Below are positions 54,459-63,237 of a stretch of DNA of 64,000 bases, piece by piece. Position 1 is the first letter of the stretch; every line of letters begins with the position of its first letter. The stretch is from Mycobacterium sp. 852002-51163_SCH5372311 (GTDB lineage Bacteria > Actinomycetota > Actinomycetes > Mycobacteriales > Mycobacteriaceae), in the NCBI RefSeq assembly GCF_001667115.1, contig NZ_LZIJ01000090.1, positions 62,001 to 126,000 of the forward strand, written 5' to 3'. The notes under the pieces are model-generated. The model was not told the DNA's origin. It ran no database searches and saw only the letters and a program-made list of their open reading frames with translations. Position numbers and translations under genes: made by a program.

Positions 54459-55745
54459 CTAGAGCCTTTCTATCCCGGCGATATTGCGCTTGCCGCGGCG
54501 CAGTACCAGCCAGCGGCCGTGCAGGAAATCCGACGGCTGCGGGGTCCATTCGTCGTTGTGGACGCGGACATTGTTGACCGAGACACCGCCTTCGCCGATC
54601 GTGCGACGCGCCGCTTTCCGGCTTTCGGACAGGCCGCTGGCCACCAGCAGGTCGACGATTCCGTCGGGACTGCCTGGCTTGAGCTCGGCGACCGTCGTCT
54701 CGCGCAATGCCGCGCCCAGCGTCTGCTCGTCGAGGCGGCCCAGCTCGCCCTGGCCGAACAGCGCGCGGCTGGCGTGCTCGACGGCCGCGGTGGCGGCCTC
54801 ACCGTGCACCAGCACGGTCAGCTCGGCGGCGAGCCGGCGTTGGGCCGCACGCTGCTGGGGGCGCTCGGCAGTGGCCTGCTCCAGCTCGGCCAACTCCTCG
54901 GCCGGCAGGAAGGTGAACCATCGCAGGTAGCGGATCACGTCGGCATCGGCGGTGTTGACGAAGTACTGGTACCAGGCGTACGGGCTGGTCATCTGCGGGT
55001 CCAGCCACAAGCTGCCGCCGCCGGTGGATTTTCCGAACTTTGAGCCGTCGGCGGCGGTCACCAGCGGGACGGTGAGTGCATGTACTGCCGCGCCCAGCTT
55101 CTGGCGGACCAGGCGCACACCGGCGATGATGTTGCCCCACTGGTCGGAACCGCCGATCTGCAGCGTGCAGCCGTACCGGCGGTGCAATTCCACGAAGTCG
55201 TTGGCCTGCAGCAGCATGTAACTGAACTCGGTATAGGAGATGCCCTCGCCGTCCAGGCGTCGCCGGATCGTGTCGCGATCAAGCATCACGTTGACCGAAA
55301 AGTGCTTACCGACGTCGCGCAGGAACTCGATGGCCGACATGGGCCGCGTCCATTCGAGGTTGTTCTCGACGACCGCGCCCGTGGCTGAGTTCCCGGAATC
55401 CGAGAAGTCGACGAAGCGCTCCAACTGTCCGCGGATCCGGTCGGTCCATTCGGCGACGGTCGCCGCCTCGTTGAGGGTGCGCTCGCCGATCTCCCGCGGA
55501 TCACCGATCATGCCGGTGGCGCCCCCGGCCAGCACGATGGGACGGTGACCGGCGCGTTGAAACCGCCGCAACGCCAGCAGCGGCACCAGATGTCCGGCAT
55601 GCAGGCTGGGCGCTGTGGGATCGAAGCCCGCGTAGACCGTCATCGGCCCGCGTTGCGCTTCAGCACTCAGCGCGTCGAGGTCGGTGGACTGTGCGATCAA
55701 CCCGCGCCAGCCCAGCTCGTCGACGATCCCAGAAGTCTCAGACAT
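54459..55745 (-). CDS. tyrS: Tyrosyl-tRNA synthetase
   Basis: A 428-residue class I synthetase starting [34 protein letters not shown] is the HIGH region and [10 protein letters not shown] the KMSKS-type loop; GGSDQWGNI binds tyrosine. The C-terminal S4 domain ([17 protein letters not shown]) binds tRNA. An upstream in-frame stretch to 55841 is non-family and excluded. Follows mpg with a short gap. Confidence 0.95.
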   Translation of the reverse strand: MSETSGIVDELGWRGLIAQSTDLDALSAEAQRGPMTVYAGFDPTAPSLHAGHLVPLLALRRFQRAGHRPIVLAGGATGMIGDPREIGERTLNEAATVAEWTDRIRGQLERFVDFSDSGNSATGAVVENNLEWTRPMSAIEFLRDVGKHFSVNVMLDRDTIRRRLDGEGISYTEFSYMLLQANDFVELHRRYGCTLQIGGSDQWGNIIAGVRLVRQKLGAAVHALTVPLVTAADGSKFGKSTGGGSLWLDPQMTSPYAWYQYFVNTADADVIRYLRWFTFLPAEELAELEQATAERPQQRAAQRRLAAELTVLVHGEAATAAVEHASRALFGQGELGRLDEQTLGAALRETTVAELKPGSPDGIVDLLVASGLSESRKAARRTIGEGGVSVNNVRVHNDEWTPQPSDFLHGRWLVLRRGKRNIAGIERL

Positions 55746-55756
55746 CCCGCAGAACT

Positions 55757-56368
55757 CTAGTCGCTGGTGCCGGGGGCCGGCGCTCGCGGACTTCGCCGGT
55801 ATGCGGACACCTCGGGCCGGCCCGCGAGCCACAACCGCCACGGCCGGTCGGCGGCCTGACTGATCCCGACGCGCGGGCCCGCCACCGCCGCAACCGGCTC
55901 GTTGAGTTCAAGGGTTACCGGACTGCCCGGATCGAACACGTCAATCCCGTTGTCGTCCATCGTGATTCCCAGGGCCGAGCACAGGTTGCCTGGCCCGCGG
56001 GCCAGTGCGGCGGTACGAATCAGCTCGCCGCGCCGGGAGCGGGCGACGTCGAGGCCGTCCTCGATGGCGCAGGCTCGCAGCAGCACCGCGGCCGCGGTGC
56101 CGTCGGGTCCACAAGCGACATTGGCGCAGACATGGATGCCGTGGCTGCGGTAAGTGTAGAGCCGCCCGGGCGGCCCGAACATCACGGCGTTGCGACCGTT
56201 GGGGCCGCGGTACGAGTGGGCCGCTGCGTCCGGCCACGGGCCGTCGGGAACTCCGCCGTAGGCCTCGACTTCGACGACGGCGGCACGTACACCCCGGCCG
56301 GCGATGGTGGCGCCGAGCAATCGATGCGCGGCAGCCACCGGGTCGACGTCGAGTTGCGCAGCGCTCAC
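55757..56368 (-). CDS. mpg: 3-methyladenine DNA glycosylase (AAG/MPG type)
   Basis: A 203-residue alkylpurine glycosylase. Family text seen: [20 protein letters not shown] then EVEAYGG with the catalytic Glu, [31 protein letters not shown] and [13 protein letters not shown]. It removes alkylated bases from DNA. It lies 11 bases from tyrS and is divergent from the ABC ATPase gene. Confidence 0.92.
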   Translation of the reverse strand: MSAAQLDVDPVAAAHRLLGATIAGRGVRAAVVEVEAYGGVPDGPWPDAAAHSYRGPNGRNAVMFGPPGRLYTYRSHGIHVCANVACGPDGTAAAVLLRACAIEDGLDVARSRRGELIRTAALARGPGNLCSALGITMDDNGIDVFDPGSPVTLELNEPVAAVAGPRVGISQAADRPWRLWLAGRPEVSAYRRSPRAPAPGTSD

Positions 56369-56425
56369 CGGTCAGATTGTGCCCCGCCCTTGACAACGGC
56401 CCGCCGGGAGGTGAGTATTCATCAC

Positions 56426-57190
56426 ATGATGACTTCATCGTCCGATGAATTATTTCAACACGGCGCTGATTCAGCCGTCAGCATCAAGCACCTCAGAGTG
56501 ATTCGCGGGAAACGGCCCGCGCTGCACGACTTCTCGGTGGACATCGCACGCGGCACCATCACCGGCCTGCTCGGCCCGTCGGGCTGTGGCAAGAGCACGC
56601 TGATCCGCAGCATCGTCGGCACTCAGATCGTTGCCTCCGGCAACGTCACCGTGCTCGGTCGCCCGGCCGGGTCCGCGGACCTGCGCCACCAGGTCGGCTA
56701 CCTGCCGCAGGATCCGACCATTTACCCCGACCTGCGGATCGTCGACAACGTCCGGTACTTCGCGTCGCTCTACGGGTTCGATGCTGATGCCGCCGACGAG
56801 GCCATCGATCGGGTGGGCCTGACCGATCACCGAACCGCGCTCTGCCGCAACCTATCCGGCGGTCAGCGCACCCGGGTGTCGCTGGCCTGCGCGCTAGTCT
56901 GCCAACCCGAGCTGCTGGTGCTCGACGAACCCACCGTGGGCCTGGATCCCGTACTGCGCGTGGACCTTTGGAAGCAGTTCACCGAGCTTGCCGAGGGCGG
57001 CACCACGCTACTGGTGTCCAGCCACGTGATGGACGAGGCCGACCACTGCGGCGACCTGCTGCTGATGCGCGAGGGCCACCTCGTCGCCCACACCACCCCG
57101 ACCCAGCTACGAGAGGACACAGGATGCACGTCACTGGAGGAAGCGTTTCTGTCCATCATCCGGCGCAGCACCGAGCTCCGGGCCGGGTAG
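56426..57190 (+). CDS. ABC transporter ATP-binding protein (Rv1687c-like)
   Basis: A 254-residue ABC ATPase from ATG 56426. Walker A GPSGCGKSTLIRS, Q-loop GYLPQDPTIYPD, signature LSGGQRTRVSL, Walker B LLVLDEPTVGLDP and switch His in SSHVMDEADH. With the following ABC-2 permease it forms an exporter; substrate unknown. The frame continues upstream but starts before 56411 are shadow. Synteny with Rv1687c-Rv1685c, followed by a TetR gene, suggests local regulation. Confidence 0.9.
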   Translation: MMTSSSDELFQHGADSAVSIKHLRVIRGKRPALHDFSVDIARGTITGLLGPSGCGKSTLIRSIVGTQIVASGNVTVLGRPAGSADLRHQVGYLPQDPTIYPDLRIVDNVRYFASLYGFDADAADEAIDRVGLTDHRTALCRNLSGGQRTRVSLACALVCQPELLVLDEPTVGLDPVLRVDLWKQFTELAEGGTTLLVSSHVMDEADHCGDLLLMREGHLVAHTTPTQLREDTGCTSLEEAFLSIIRRSTELRAG

Positions 57191-57954
57191 GGCTTGCTGG
57201 ACAACTCAAGCCGTATGCGGCCACCACGACGCGGATCCTGCGTCAGCTGGCCGGGGATCACCGCAGCGTCGCGATGATCTTGGTGGTGCCCCTCGTGGTC
57301 ATCACGCTGATGTACTTCATGTTCGAAAACGCCCCGCACCGGCCCGGCGCCCCGACGCCGTTCAACAACGCCTGCCTGATCCTGCTGGGCCTTTTCCCGC
57401 TGTTCGTGATGTTCATCATCACGTCGATAACCATGCAGCGCGAACGAGCCTCGGGAACCCTGGAGCGCATTTTGACCACACCGCTGCGCCGGCCCGACCT
57501 GCTGCTCGCCTATGGCACCGCGTTCTCGGTCGCCGCTGCCGCGCAAGCCAGTGCGGCTTGCCTGTTTTCGTTTTGGCTGCTGGGTTTCACCACCGCCGGC
57601 AGCCCCATCTGGGTGTTCGTGATAGCGATCGTCAACGCGATCCTGGGAGTGGGGCTGGGGCTGTTGTGCAGCGCCTTCGCCCGCACCGAGTTTCAGGCCG
57701 TGCAATTCATCCCGCTGGTGATGGTTCCCCAGCTGCTGTTGGCCGGGGTGATCGCCCCGCGCAGCACAATGCCACACTGGCTGCAATGGATCAGCAATGC
57801 GATGCCGGCCAGCTACGCGCTGGAAGCCCTGCAGCAGGTGGGCGCACATCCGGAACTGACCTACATCGCCGTTCGCGACATCGTCGTGGTGCTGGCGTTT
57901 GCCCTCGCGTCGCTGTGCCTGGCGGCCGCGACGCTGCGCCGACGGACACCGTAA
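57124..57954 (+). CDS. ABC-2 type transporter permease (Rv1686c-like)
   Basis: A 276-residue permease with six hydrophobic helices: AMILVVPLVVITLMYFMF, ACLILLGLFPLFVMFIITSI, and VQFIPLVMVPQLLLAGVIAP. The loop TMQRERASGTLERILTTPLR is the ABC-2 hallmark. ATG 57124 overlaps the ATPase gene by 67 bases; the family N-terminus begins later, so some uncertainty on the start remains. Partner of the ATPase just upstream. Confidence 0.87.
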   Translation: MHVTGGSVSVHHPAQHRAPGRVGLAGQLKPYAATTTRILRQLAGDHRSVAMILVVPLVVITLMYFMFENAPHRPGAPTPFNNACLILLGLFPLFVMFIITSITMQRERASGTLERILTTPLRRPDLLLAYGTAFSVAAAAQASAACLFSFWLLGFTTAGSPIWVFVIAIVNAILGVGLGLLCSAFARTEFQAVQFIPLVMVPQLLLAGVIAPRSTMPHWLQWISNAMPASYALEALQQVGAHPELTYIAVRDIVVVLAFALASLCLAAATLRRRTP

Positions 57955-57958
57955 CGCG

Positions 57959-58579
57959 TTGACTACCAAAGCAACTCGCCGGCGGCCTGGCCGCCCCGCC
58001 GGCAATTCGGACACTCGCGAACGCATCCTGGTCAGCGCGCGAGAGCTGTTTGCGCACAACGGAATTGATCGAACCTCGGTACGAGCCGTGGCCGCCCGGG
58101 CGGGCGTGGATGCCGCGCTGGTGCACCACTACTTCGGGACCAAGCAACAGCTTTTCGCGGCCGCGATCCACCTGCCGATCGATCCGATGGAAGTGATCGG
58201 GCCGATGCGGGAAACCCCGGTCGAGGAACTCGGCTACAAGCTGCCGTCCTTGTTGTTGCCGTTGTGGGATTCCGAGCTGGGCGCCGGCCTGATCGCGACG
58301 TTACGATCGCTGATCTCGGGCTCCGAGGTCAGCCTGGCACGCTCGTTCCTGCAGGAGGTCATCAGCGTGGAAGTGGGGTCACGCGTTGACAATCCGCCGG
58401 GAACGGGCAAGATCCGCACGCAATTCGTCGCGTCTCAGCTGATGGGCGTGGTGATGGCGCGCTACATCGTAAAGATCGAGCCGTTCGCATCGCTGCCGGC
58501 CGAACAGATCGTGCAGACTATCGCGCCGAACCTGCAGCGTTACCTCACCGGGGATCTTCCGGACGGCCTCGCGCCATGA
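57959..58579 (+). CDS. TetR-family regulator of the ABC exporter (Rv1685c-like)
   Basis: About 206 residues from TTG 57959, four bases after the permease stop. HTH region: TRERILVSARELFAHNGIDR, TSVRAVAARAGVDAALVHHY, typical TetR. The ligand domain ends KIEPFASLPAEQIVQTIAPN. Being third in the operon with the ABC exporter, it probably autoregulates it. Its end overlaps the convergent Trm112-like gene by 35 bases. Confidence 0.88.
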   Translation: MTTKATRRRPGRPAGNSDTRERILVSARELFAHNGIDRTSVRAVAARAGVDAALVHHYFGTKQQLFAAAIHLPIDPMEVIGPMRETPVEELGYKLPSLLLPLWDSELGAGLIATLRSLISGSEVSLARSFLQEVISVEVGSRVDNPPGTGKIRTQFVASQLMGVVMARYIVKIEPFASLPAEQIVQTIAPNLQRYLTGDLPDGLAP

Positions 58580-58772
58580 GCCGGGCGTGCTCGTCGTCGT
58601 CGACGTCCCTGGCTTCGTCCACCAGGAGCACCGGAATGTCGTCCTCGACCCGGTAGGCCCGCCGCAGCCGCGGGTTATAGAGCAGCACTGCACCGTGACC
58701 GTCGTCGGTGAGCACCAGCGGGCCCCGGTCAGCCGGGCAGACCAGGATGTTCAGCAGCGAATCGTCAAGCAT
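58545..58772 (-). CDS. Trm112-like/UPF0434 small protein
   Basis: 75 residues: LLNILVCPADRGPLVLTDDG at the start and RRAYRVEDDIPVLLVDEARD. The Trm112 fold normally has four cysteines; only one (VCPAD) remains here, so zinc is unlikely to be bound. Members are partners or chaperones of methyltransferases. ATG 58772 overlaps the end of the lipase/synthase gene by eight bases, so it is the distal gene of that operon. Confidence 0.85.
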   Translation of the reverse strand: MLDDSLLNILVCPADRGPLVLTDDGHGAVLLYNPRLRRAYRVEDDIPVLLVDEARDVDDDEHARLMARGRPEDPR

Positions 58773-61764
58773 CGCTTCGCCGATGGTCCCCGATCAGCTC
58801 TGACCGCACCGCCGGGGTCAGCCGCCGGAACTCTTTGCCGTCCGCGTCGAAGCACCACGTCTGGCGTCCCGGTTTGGGGATGCCGGCAGCCCGCAGAGCG
58901 CTGACGTCGGGACGGTAGGTGGTCAGGCTGAGCGGCAGGTCCGGCACCACGTGCACGATGTCGGGTCCCCGGCCGACGGGCATGTTGGCGATGGCTTCGG
59001 TCAGGCCGGCCGCCGTGATCGTCGCGCCCGGCAACAGTGCGACCGCGGTGACCGCCACCTGTTTGGTTCCCACCGACACGCTGTACGTGGCCGCGAGATC
59101 GACGCCGTTGATGCAGCCCAGTGCGTCGGTGACCAGCTCTGGATACACAATCCCCCGCTTGCTGTGGATCACCGAACCGCGCCTGCCGGCCAGCCAGTAG
59201 TCGCCGTCCTCATCGCGCCGGAACAGGTACTCGGTCGATATCCAGGTATCCGCGGGCGCGAAGACACCGCGCTTGACCGACGCGGTCGGATCGATCGGGC
59301 CGTTGGATTGCGCGAGCAGGACACCGATCTGGTTGACCTCGGCGACCTGTACGAAGCCGCGGTCGTCCTCCAGGATCAGGTCATGTTCGGCGTCGTAGGC
59401 GCCGAGTTCGACGCGGCCGGCACCCGGCAACGGACGACCCTTGCTGCCGATCTTGGCGCCGGACACGTTGGCCAATACCGCCTGTCCGTCGGTGGTGGCG
59501 AAGAACTCGACGACGTGAGCTGGCGCGAATGCCTCAATCACCCGCTGCCACAATCCAGTCGGCATGCCCGAGCCGATGAACAATCGCACCGGATGGTTGC
59601 CCTGGAGCACGAACGCCGGATCGTCGACGACCTCACGCAGCATGGCCCATGTGTACGAGACAACCGTGACGCCGTATTGCCGTATCTCCTGGACGAACCG
59701 GTCCGGCTGCAGGCCGCGCGACAGGGCGATGCGGGTACCGCCGACGACCGCGCCGCCCAGATTGACCAGCAGCGCCGACTCGTGATGCAGCGGCGTCAAG
59801 CAGTAGACGGTGTCCTTGCGATCCAGAGAGGCAGTCGATGCGGTTCCGAACGCCGACACCGCCCAGCGGTAGTTCGTGATCTGCTTGGCGACCAGCTCGC
59901 CGCTGGCGGTGGTGAAGGCGATGGCCGCCAGGTCACGCGCCAACGCCGGGTTGGGCCGATACCACGCCGGCAGTTCGACGGCGTCGGGGTCGATCTTTTC
60001 CATGTCGATGACTTGACCTTGTTCCAAGGCGTCCTCGGGGAGGCGGAGATCGCGCGTCTCGCCACCACCGAGCACCAGCACCTGCCCCGGCTGTTGACGG
60101 GCGGCATCGAGATTGGTCGGGTCGGTCAGAATCTCGGTGACTCCCCCAAGCCGGATCATTTCGGCCAAGTCGGCGTCGGGCCGCATCACCACGGCGACGG
60201 CCCCCAGCCGGGACAGCGCTGCGATCGCTACCAGCGCACTGGGCCGCGTCTCCATCAGCACGCCCACCCGGTCGCCTTGCCGCACCCCGACCTCGATCAA
60301 ACCGCGGACCACGTTGTTGATACGCCGGTTCACGGCCTCGTAGGTGTGCACGCGCCCGTCGAACAACAGGAATTCGCCCTGTGGGGCGTCGTGGGCCTGC
60401 TCGTCGATGATGCGGCCCAACGAGATTCGCGTGTGGTCGTTGAGCTGTCCCAGCCGGGCGAGTCGTGGCAACGTCCGGGCCGTCTCCACGGCGAGGGTTC
60501 GCATCGACTTGTTGGCCGCGACTACGGCTTCGGCCGTTCCGCGGGCCAGCGCGAGCGCCGCCTCGGAGACTTCGCCCAAACCGTGGGCGAGGCGGGAGCT
60601 GAATGCGACACCGCTGTCGGTGTGCTCTTCCGGCTGGTCGGCCATCAGGTCGATGTTGTCCGGCTTGTCGCCGCCGCCGGAAACCCACCGCACCCACTGC
60701 GCAACCGTGGGCCAGCTTTCCCTGGCGGCCCTTGATCCGACGACTAGTCCGAAATGCCCTGTGCGAATTGAGTATTCGAACACTTCGGCATTGGGTGCGG
60801 CTCGGCGGATGCCGCGCACCGATGCCGGCTGGCCGATGTCGTCGACCTCGCCGACGAATGCCAGTACCGGGCAGGCGATGTCGGTGAGGGTCACCATCTG
60901 CCCGTTGATGGCAAAGCCACCCGTCATCATTCGGTTGTGGGCGATGAATTGCTTGAGCAGCTCGGAGATCGCCGGGCCGGACCAAGCGATCCAGCCTTCG
61001 CGCTCCAGGAACCTGCGCTGCTGTTCGCGCGGCAGTAGCGCCTCGCGGTCGTGCAGCTGACGCACGAAGTCGACGCGGGCCTTGGCGGTCTTTAGCGGAT
61101 CCATCATCTGAAAACCGGTACGCGCCATCCAGCTGGGGATATTCAACCGGTTGAAAACGTGATCGGCCATGAAGTCTGCAATGGCGGGAGCCATGTTCGC
61201 CGGCAAGCCCATCGGCAACGCGGCCAGCGTGTCCACCGGGGAGCCGAATGTGACGATGCTGGCAATGCTTTTGGAACGGCGATATGCCGCGACCTGATAG
61301 CACCACATTCCGCCCTGCGAATATCCGACCAAGTGAACGTCTTGGCCGGTGGCGTCCCTGACCGTGCCGATCGCCTGACTGAGCGCCACGATGTGGTCGG
61401 CCAGGTTGCGGCGCATGCCACCCTCGACCTTGTCCGGCGAGCCGAAGTCGATGACCCAGGGATCGAGCCCATTGGCGTGCAGGATCCCCACCGCGCCGTC
61501 CTGGCGGGTGACATCCCACATGTCGGCCGACATCATCATCGGGTGCACCATCAGCACCGGCGGCCCTACCGGCGCCTTCCCCGGCCGGCTGTCCGGCGGG
61601 AAGTACCGCCTGAGCTTGTACATCGGTACGCTCTCGACGATCTGGCACGGCGACGGGACGCTGCCAGTTTCCAAGCCCCCCAATCGAAGGACTTCCAAAC
61701 CGTTCTGTGCCGTAGCAACCAGACGCTCGACGGGTCGTGTGACCACCGACAAATTGAGATCCAC
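58765..61764 (-). CDS. Bifunctional alpha/beta hydrolase - acyl-CoA synthetase (Rv1683-like)
   Basis: A 999-residue protein from GTG 61762-61764 (GGAG six bases upstream), the same length as Rv1683. The N-terminal half (about 1-370) resembles PHA-synthase/lipase hydrolases: nucleophile motif VGYSQGGMWCYQ (Ser in GYSQGG), VTFGSPVDT and a late His in IRTGHFGLVVG. The C-terminal half is AMP-binding-like (FTTASGELVAKQITN, RRDEDGDYWLAGRRGSVIH), but its ATP loop is degenerate (TTASGELVAKQ). The M. tuberculosis protein is linked to triacylglycerol metabolism. The upstream frame to 62040 is not used. Confidence 0.88.
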   Translation of the reverse strand: MDLNLSVVTRPVERLVATAQNGLEVLRLGGLETGSVPSPCQIVESVPMYKLRRYFPPDSRPGKAPVGPPVLMVHPMMMSADMWDVTRQDGAVGILHANGLDPWVIDFGSPDKVEGGMRRNLADHIVALSQAIGTVRDATGQDVHLVGYSQGGMWCYQVAAYRRSKSIASIVTFGSPVDTLAALPMGLPANMAPAIADFMADHVFNRLNIPSWMARTGFQMMDPLKTAKARVDFVRQLHDREALLPREQQRRFLEREGWIAWSGPAISELLKQFIAHNRMMTGGFAINGQMVTLTDIACPVLAFVGEVDDIGQPASVRGIRRAAPNAEVFEYSIRTGHFGLVVGSRAARESWPTVAQWVRWVSGGGDKPDNIDLMADQPEEHTDSGVAFSSRLAHGLGEVSEAALALARGTAEAVVAANKSMRTLAVETARTLPRLARLGQLNDHTRISLGRIIDEQAHDAPQGEFLLFDGRVHTYEAVNRRINNVVRGLIEVGVRQGDRVGVLMETRPSALVAIAALSRLGAVAVVMRPDADLAEMIRLGGVTEILTDPTNLDAARQQPGQVLVLGGGETRDLRLPEDALEQGQVIDMEKIDPDAVELPAWYRPNPALARDLAAIAFTTASGELVAKQITNYRWAVSAFGTASTASLDRKDTVYCLTPLHHESALLVNLGGAVVGGTRIALSRGLQPDRFVQEIRQYGVTVVSYTWAMLREVVDDPAFVLQGNHPVRLFIGSGMPTGLWQRVIEAFAPAHVVEFFATTDGQAVLANVSGAKIGSKGRPLPGAGRVELGAYDAEHDLILEDDRGFVQVAEVNQIGVLLAQSNGPIDPTASVKRGVFAPADTWISTEYLFRRDEDGDYWLAGRRGSVIHSKRGIVYPELVTDALGCINGVDLAATYSVSVGTKQVAVTAVALLPGATITAAGLTEAIANMPVGRGPDIVHVVPDLPLSLTTYRPDVSALRAAGIPKPGRQTWCFDADGKEFRRLTPAVRSELIGDHRRSDA

Positions 61765-61902
61765 TACTTGCTCCTGGTGCTCCCGTGTCTTGACAGCGTG
61801 GTCATCATGGCACATCTGCGGGCCCCGCGGTTTTAGTCGGACCGGGTGCAGGACGCGGGCTGCTGCGGGTTTGCTCTCGGGGGATTTCGGCGTTCTTCGG
61901 CT

Positions 61903-61908
61903 TAGACT
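61903..61908 (+). promoter_or_regulatory. -10 hexamer TAGACT of the cyclase gene
   Basis: TAGACT with six bases (TTCTGC) to GTG 61915, predicting a leaderless transcript. Confidence 0.55.
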
Positions 61909-61914
61909 TCTGCG

Positions 61915-63233
61915 GTGTTCTCCGAGACGCGCTATGCGCTGAACGGGGATTTGCGCGTCGCGTATCGGACGTCCCGCGAAGGACCTCGCGACATCGTGTT
62001 CGTCCCGTTTTGGTTCACCTGCTGCGAGCTCCTTACACAAAACCCGTCCATTCAGGGGTGGCTCGAGGCGATGACATCGCTCGGCCGACTCGTCTTATTC
62101 GACCAGCCGGGCACAGGAGCATCCGATCCCGTCACTCCGGACGCTCCGCCGACCTTGGAACAGTGGGCCGACAGCATTACTGCGGTACTCGACGATTTAG
62201 GTAGCCGCGAGGCCGTCCTCCTCGTGTTCGGCGGCGCGCTGTCGCCGGCGGCGCTTTTTGCGGCAACATATCCGTCCCGCACCACAGCGTTGGTGGTACT
62301 CGAGGGCTATGCGACACACATGAGTGGACGCGTTGACGGAGTCGACTCGAAAGAAGTCCTCGCGGGCCTGGTCGCCAAATGGGGAACTGGCGAGTTCCAA
62401 CATGTGGTCAATCCGGACATGCCGTGGAACGAGGAGATCCGGTCGACGTGGGCACGGCAAGAACGACTATCGGCGAGTCCAGGGACTTTCTCCCGCATGC
62501 TGCCCGTAGTGGGCGAGTTGAACGTGTGGCCGGTCTTCCCGACAATCCGCGCGCCTACCCTCGTGCTCCAGCACGTCGATGATGTGTTCATCCCGCGCGC
62601 GATGGGCAAGGACGTCGCCGATCAGATACCCGGCGCCAAATACGTTGAGCTGCCAGGGCGCAACATGTATCACTTCGTGGAGCCGTGGCGTGCGTCCTTT
62701 CAGGAGATCGCCGAGTTTCTCACAGGTCATCAGGCCGACGTGGCCGACGATCGGGTGCTGGCTACGGTGTTGTTCACCGACATTGTGGATTCGACGCGAC
62801 GCGCCGCGCAGTTGGGTGACCGGGAGTGGCATGCGTTGCTCGATGCGCATGATGCGGTAGTGCGCGCACAGCTGGCCCGGTTTCGGGGTCGCGAGGTCAA
62901 CACCTCCGGTGACGGGTTTTTGGCGGTATTCGACGGCCCGCAGCGCGCGATCCGCTGTGCGGTGGCGATTCGCGATGCGGTGCAGGCCTTGGGTCTGCAG
63001 GTGCGCGCCGGGTTGCACACCGGTGAGTGCGAGGTCCGCGGCGAGGACTTGGGCGGGATCGGGGTGCACATCGGCGCGCGGGTGAGCGCGCTGGCCGGGC
63101 CCAACGAGGTGCTGGTGTCTGGCACGTTGCGCGATCTGGTGATCGGGTCGGGGCTGCGGTTCGCGGACCGCGGCGCCTATGAGCTCAAGGCGTGCCCGGG
63201 CAGTGGCGGCTGTTCGCGGTGGCCGGTGGGTAA
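61915..63233 (+). pseudogene. Hydrolase-like/adenylate-cyclase protein with C-terminal frameshift
   Basis: GTG 61915. Residues 1-270 are an alpha/beta-hydrolase-like domain (FVPFWFTCCELL, VLFDQPGTGASDP) but with LLVFGGALSPAAL where GxSxG is expected, so the nucleophile Ser is lost. Residues 280-425 form a class III cyclase: TVLFTDIVDSTRRAAQLGDR (metal Asp), NTSGDGFLAVFDG and RAGLHTGECEVRGEDLGGIG. At 63187-63191 (AAGGCG) one G seems missing: the next frame reads GVPGQWRLFAVAGG and stops at TAA 63231-63233, the family's usual end and tail-to-tail with the HNH gene. As given, translation runs on to 63558. The cyclase domain itself precedes the shift and may still be active. Confidence 0.75.
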
Positions 63234-63237
63234 ACCC

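Noticed and set aside
58951..60735. 594-codon plus-strand open frame antisense to the lipase/synthase fusion
   Set aside because: Shadow of high-GC third-position bias; no domain text, while the minus frame has clear motifs and matches the Rv1683 family.
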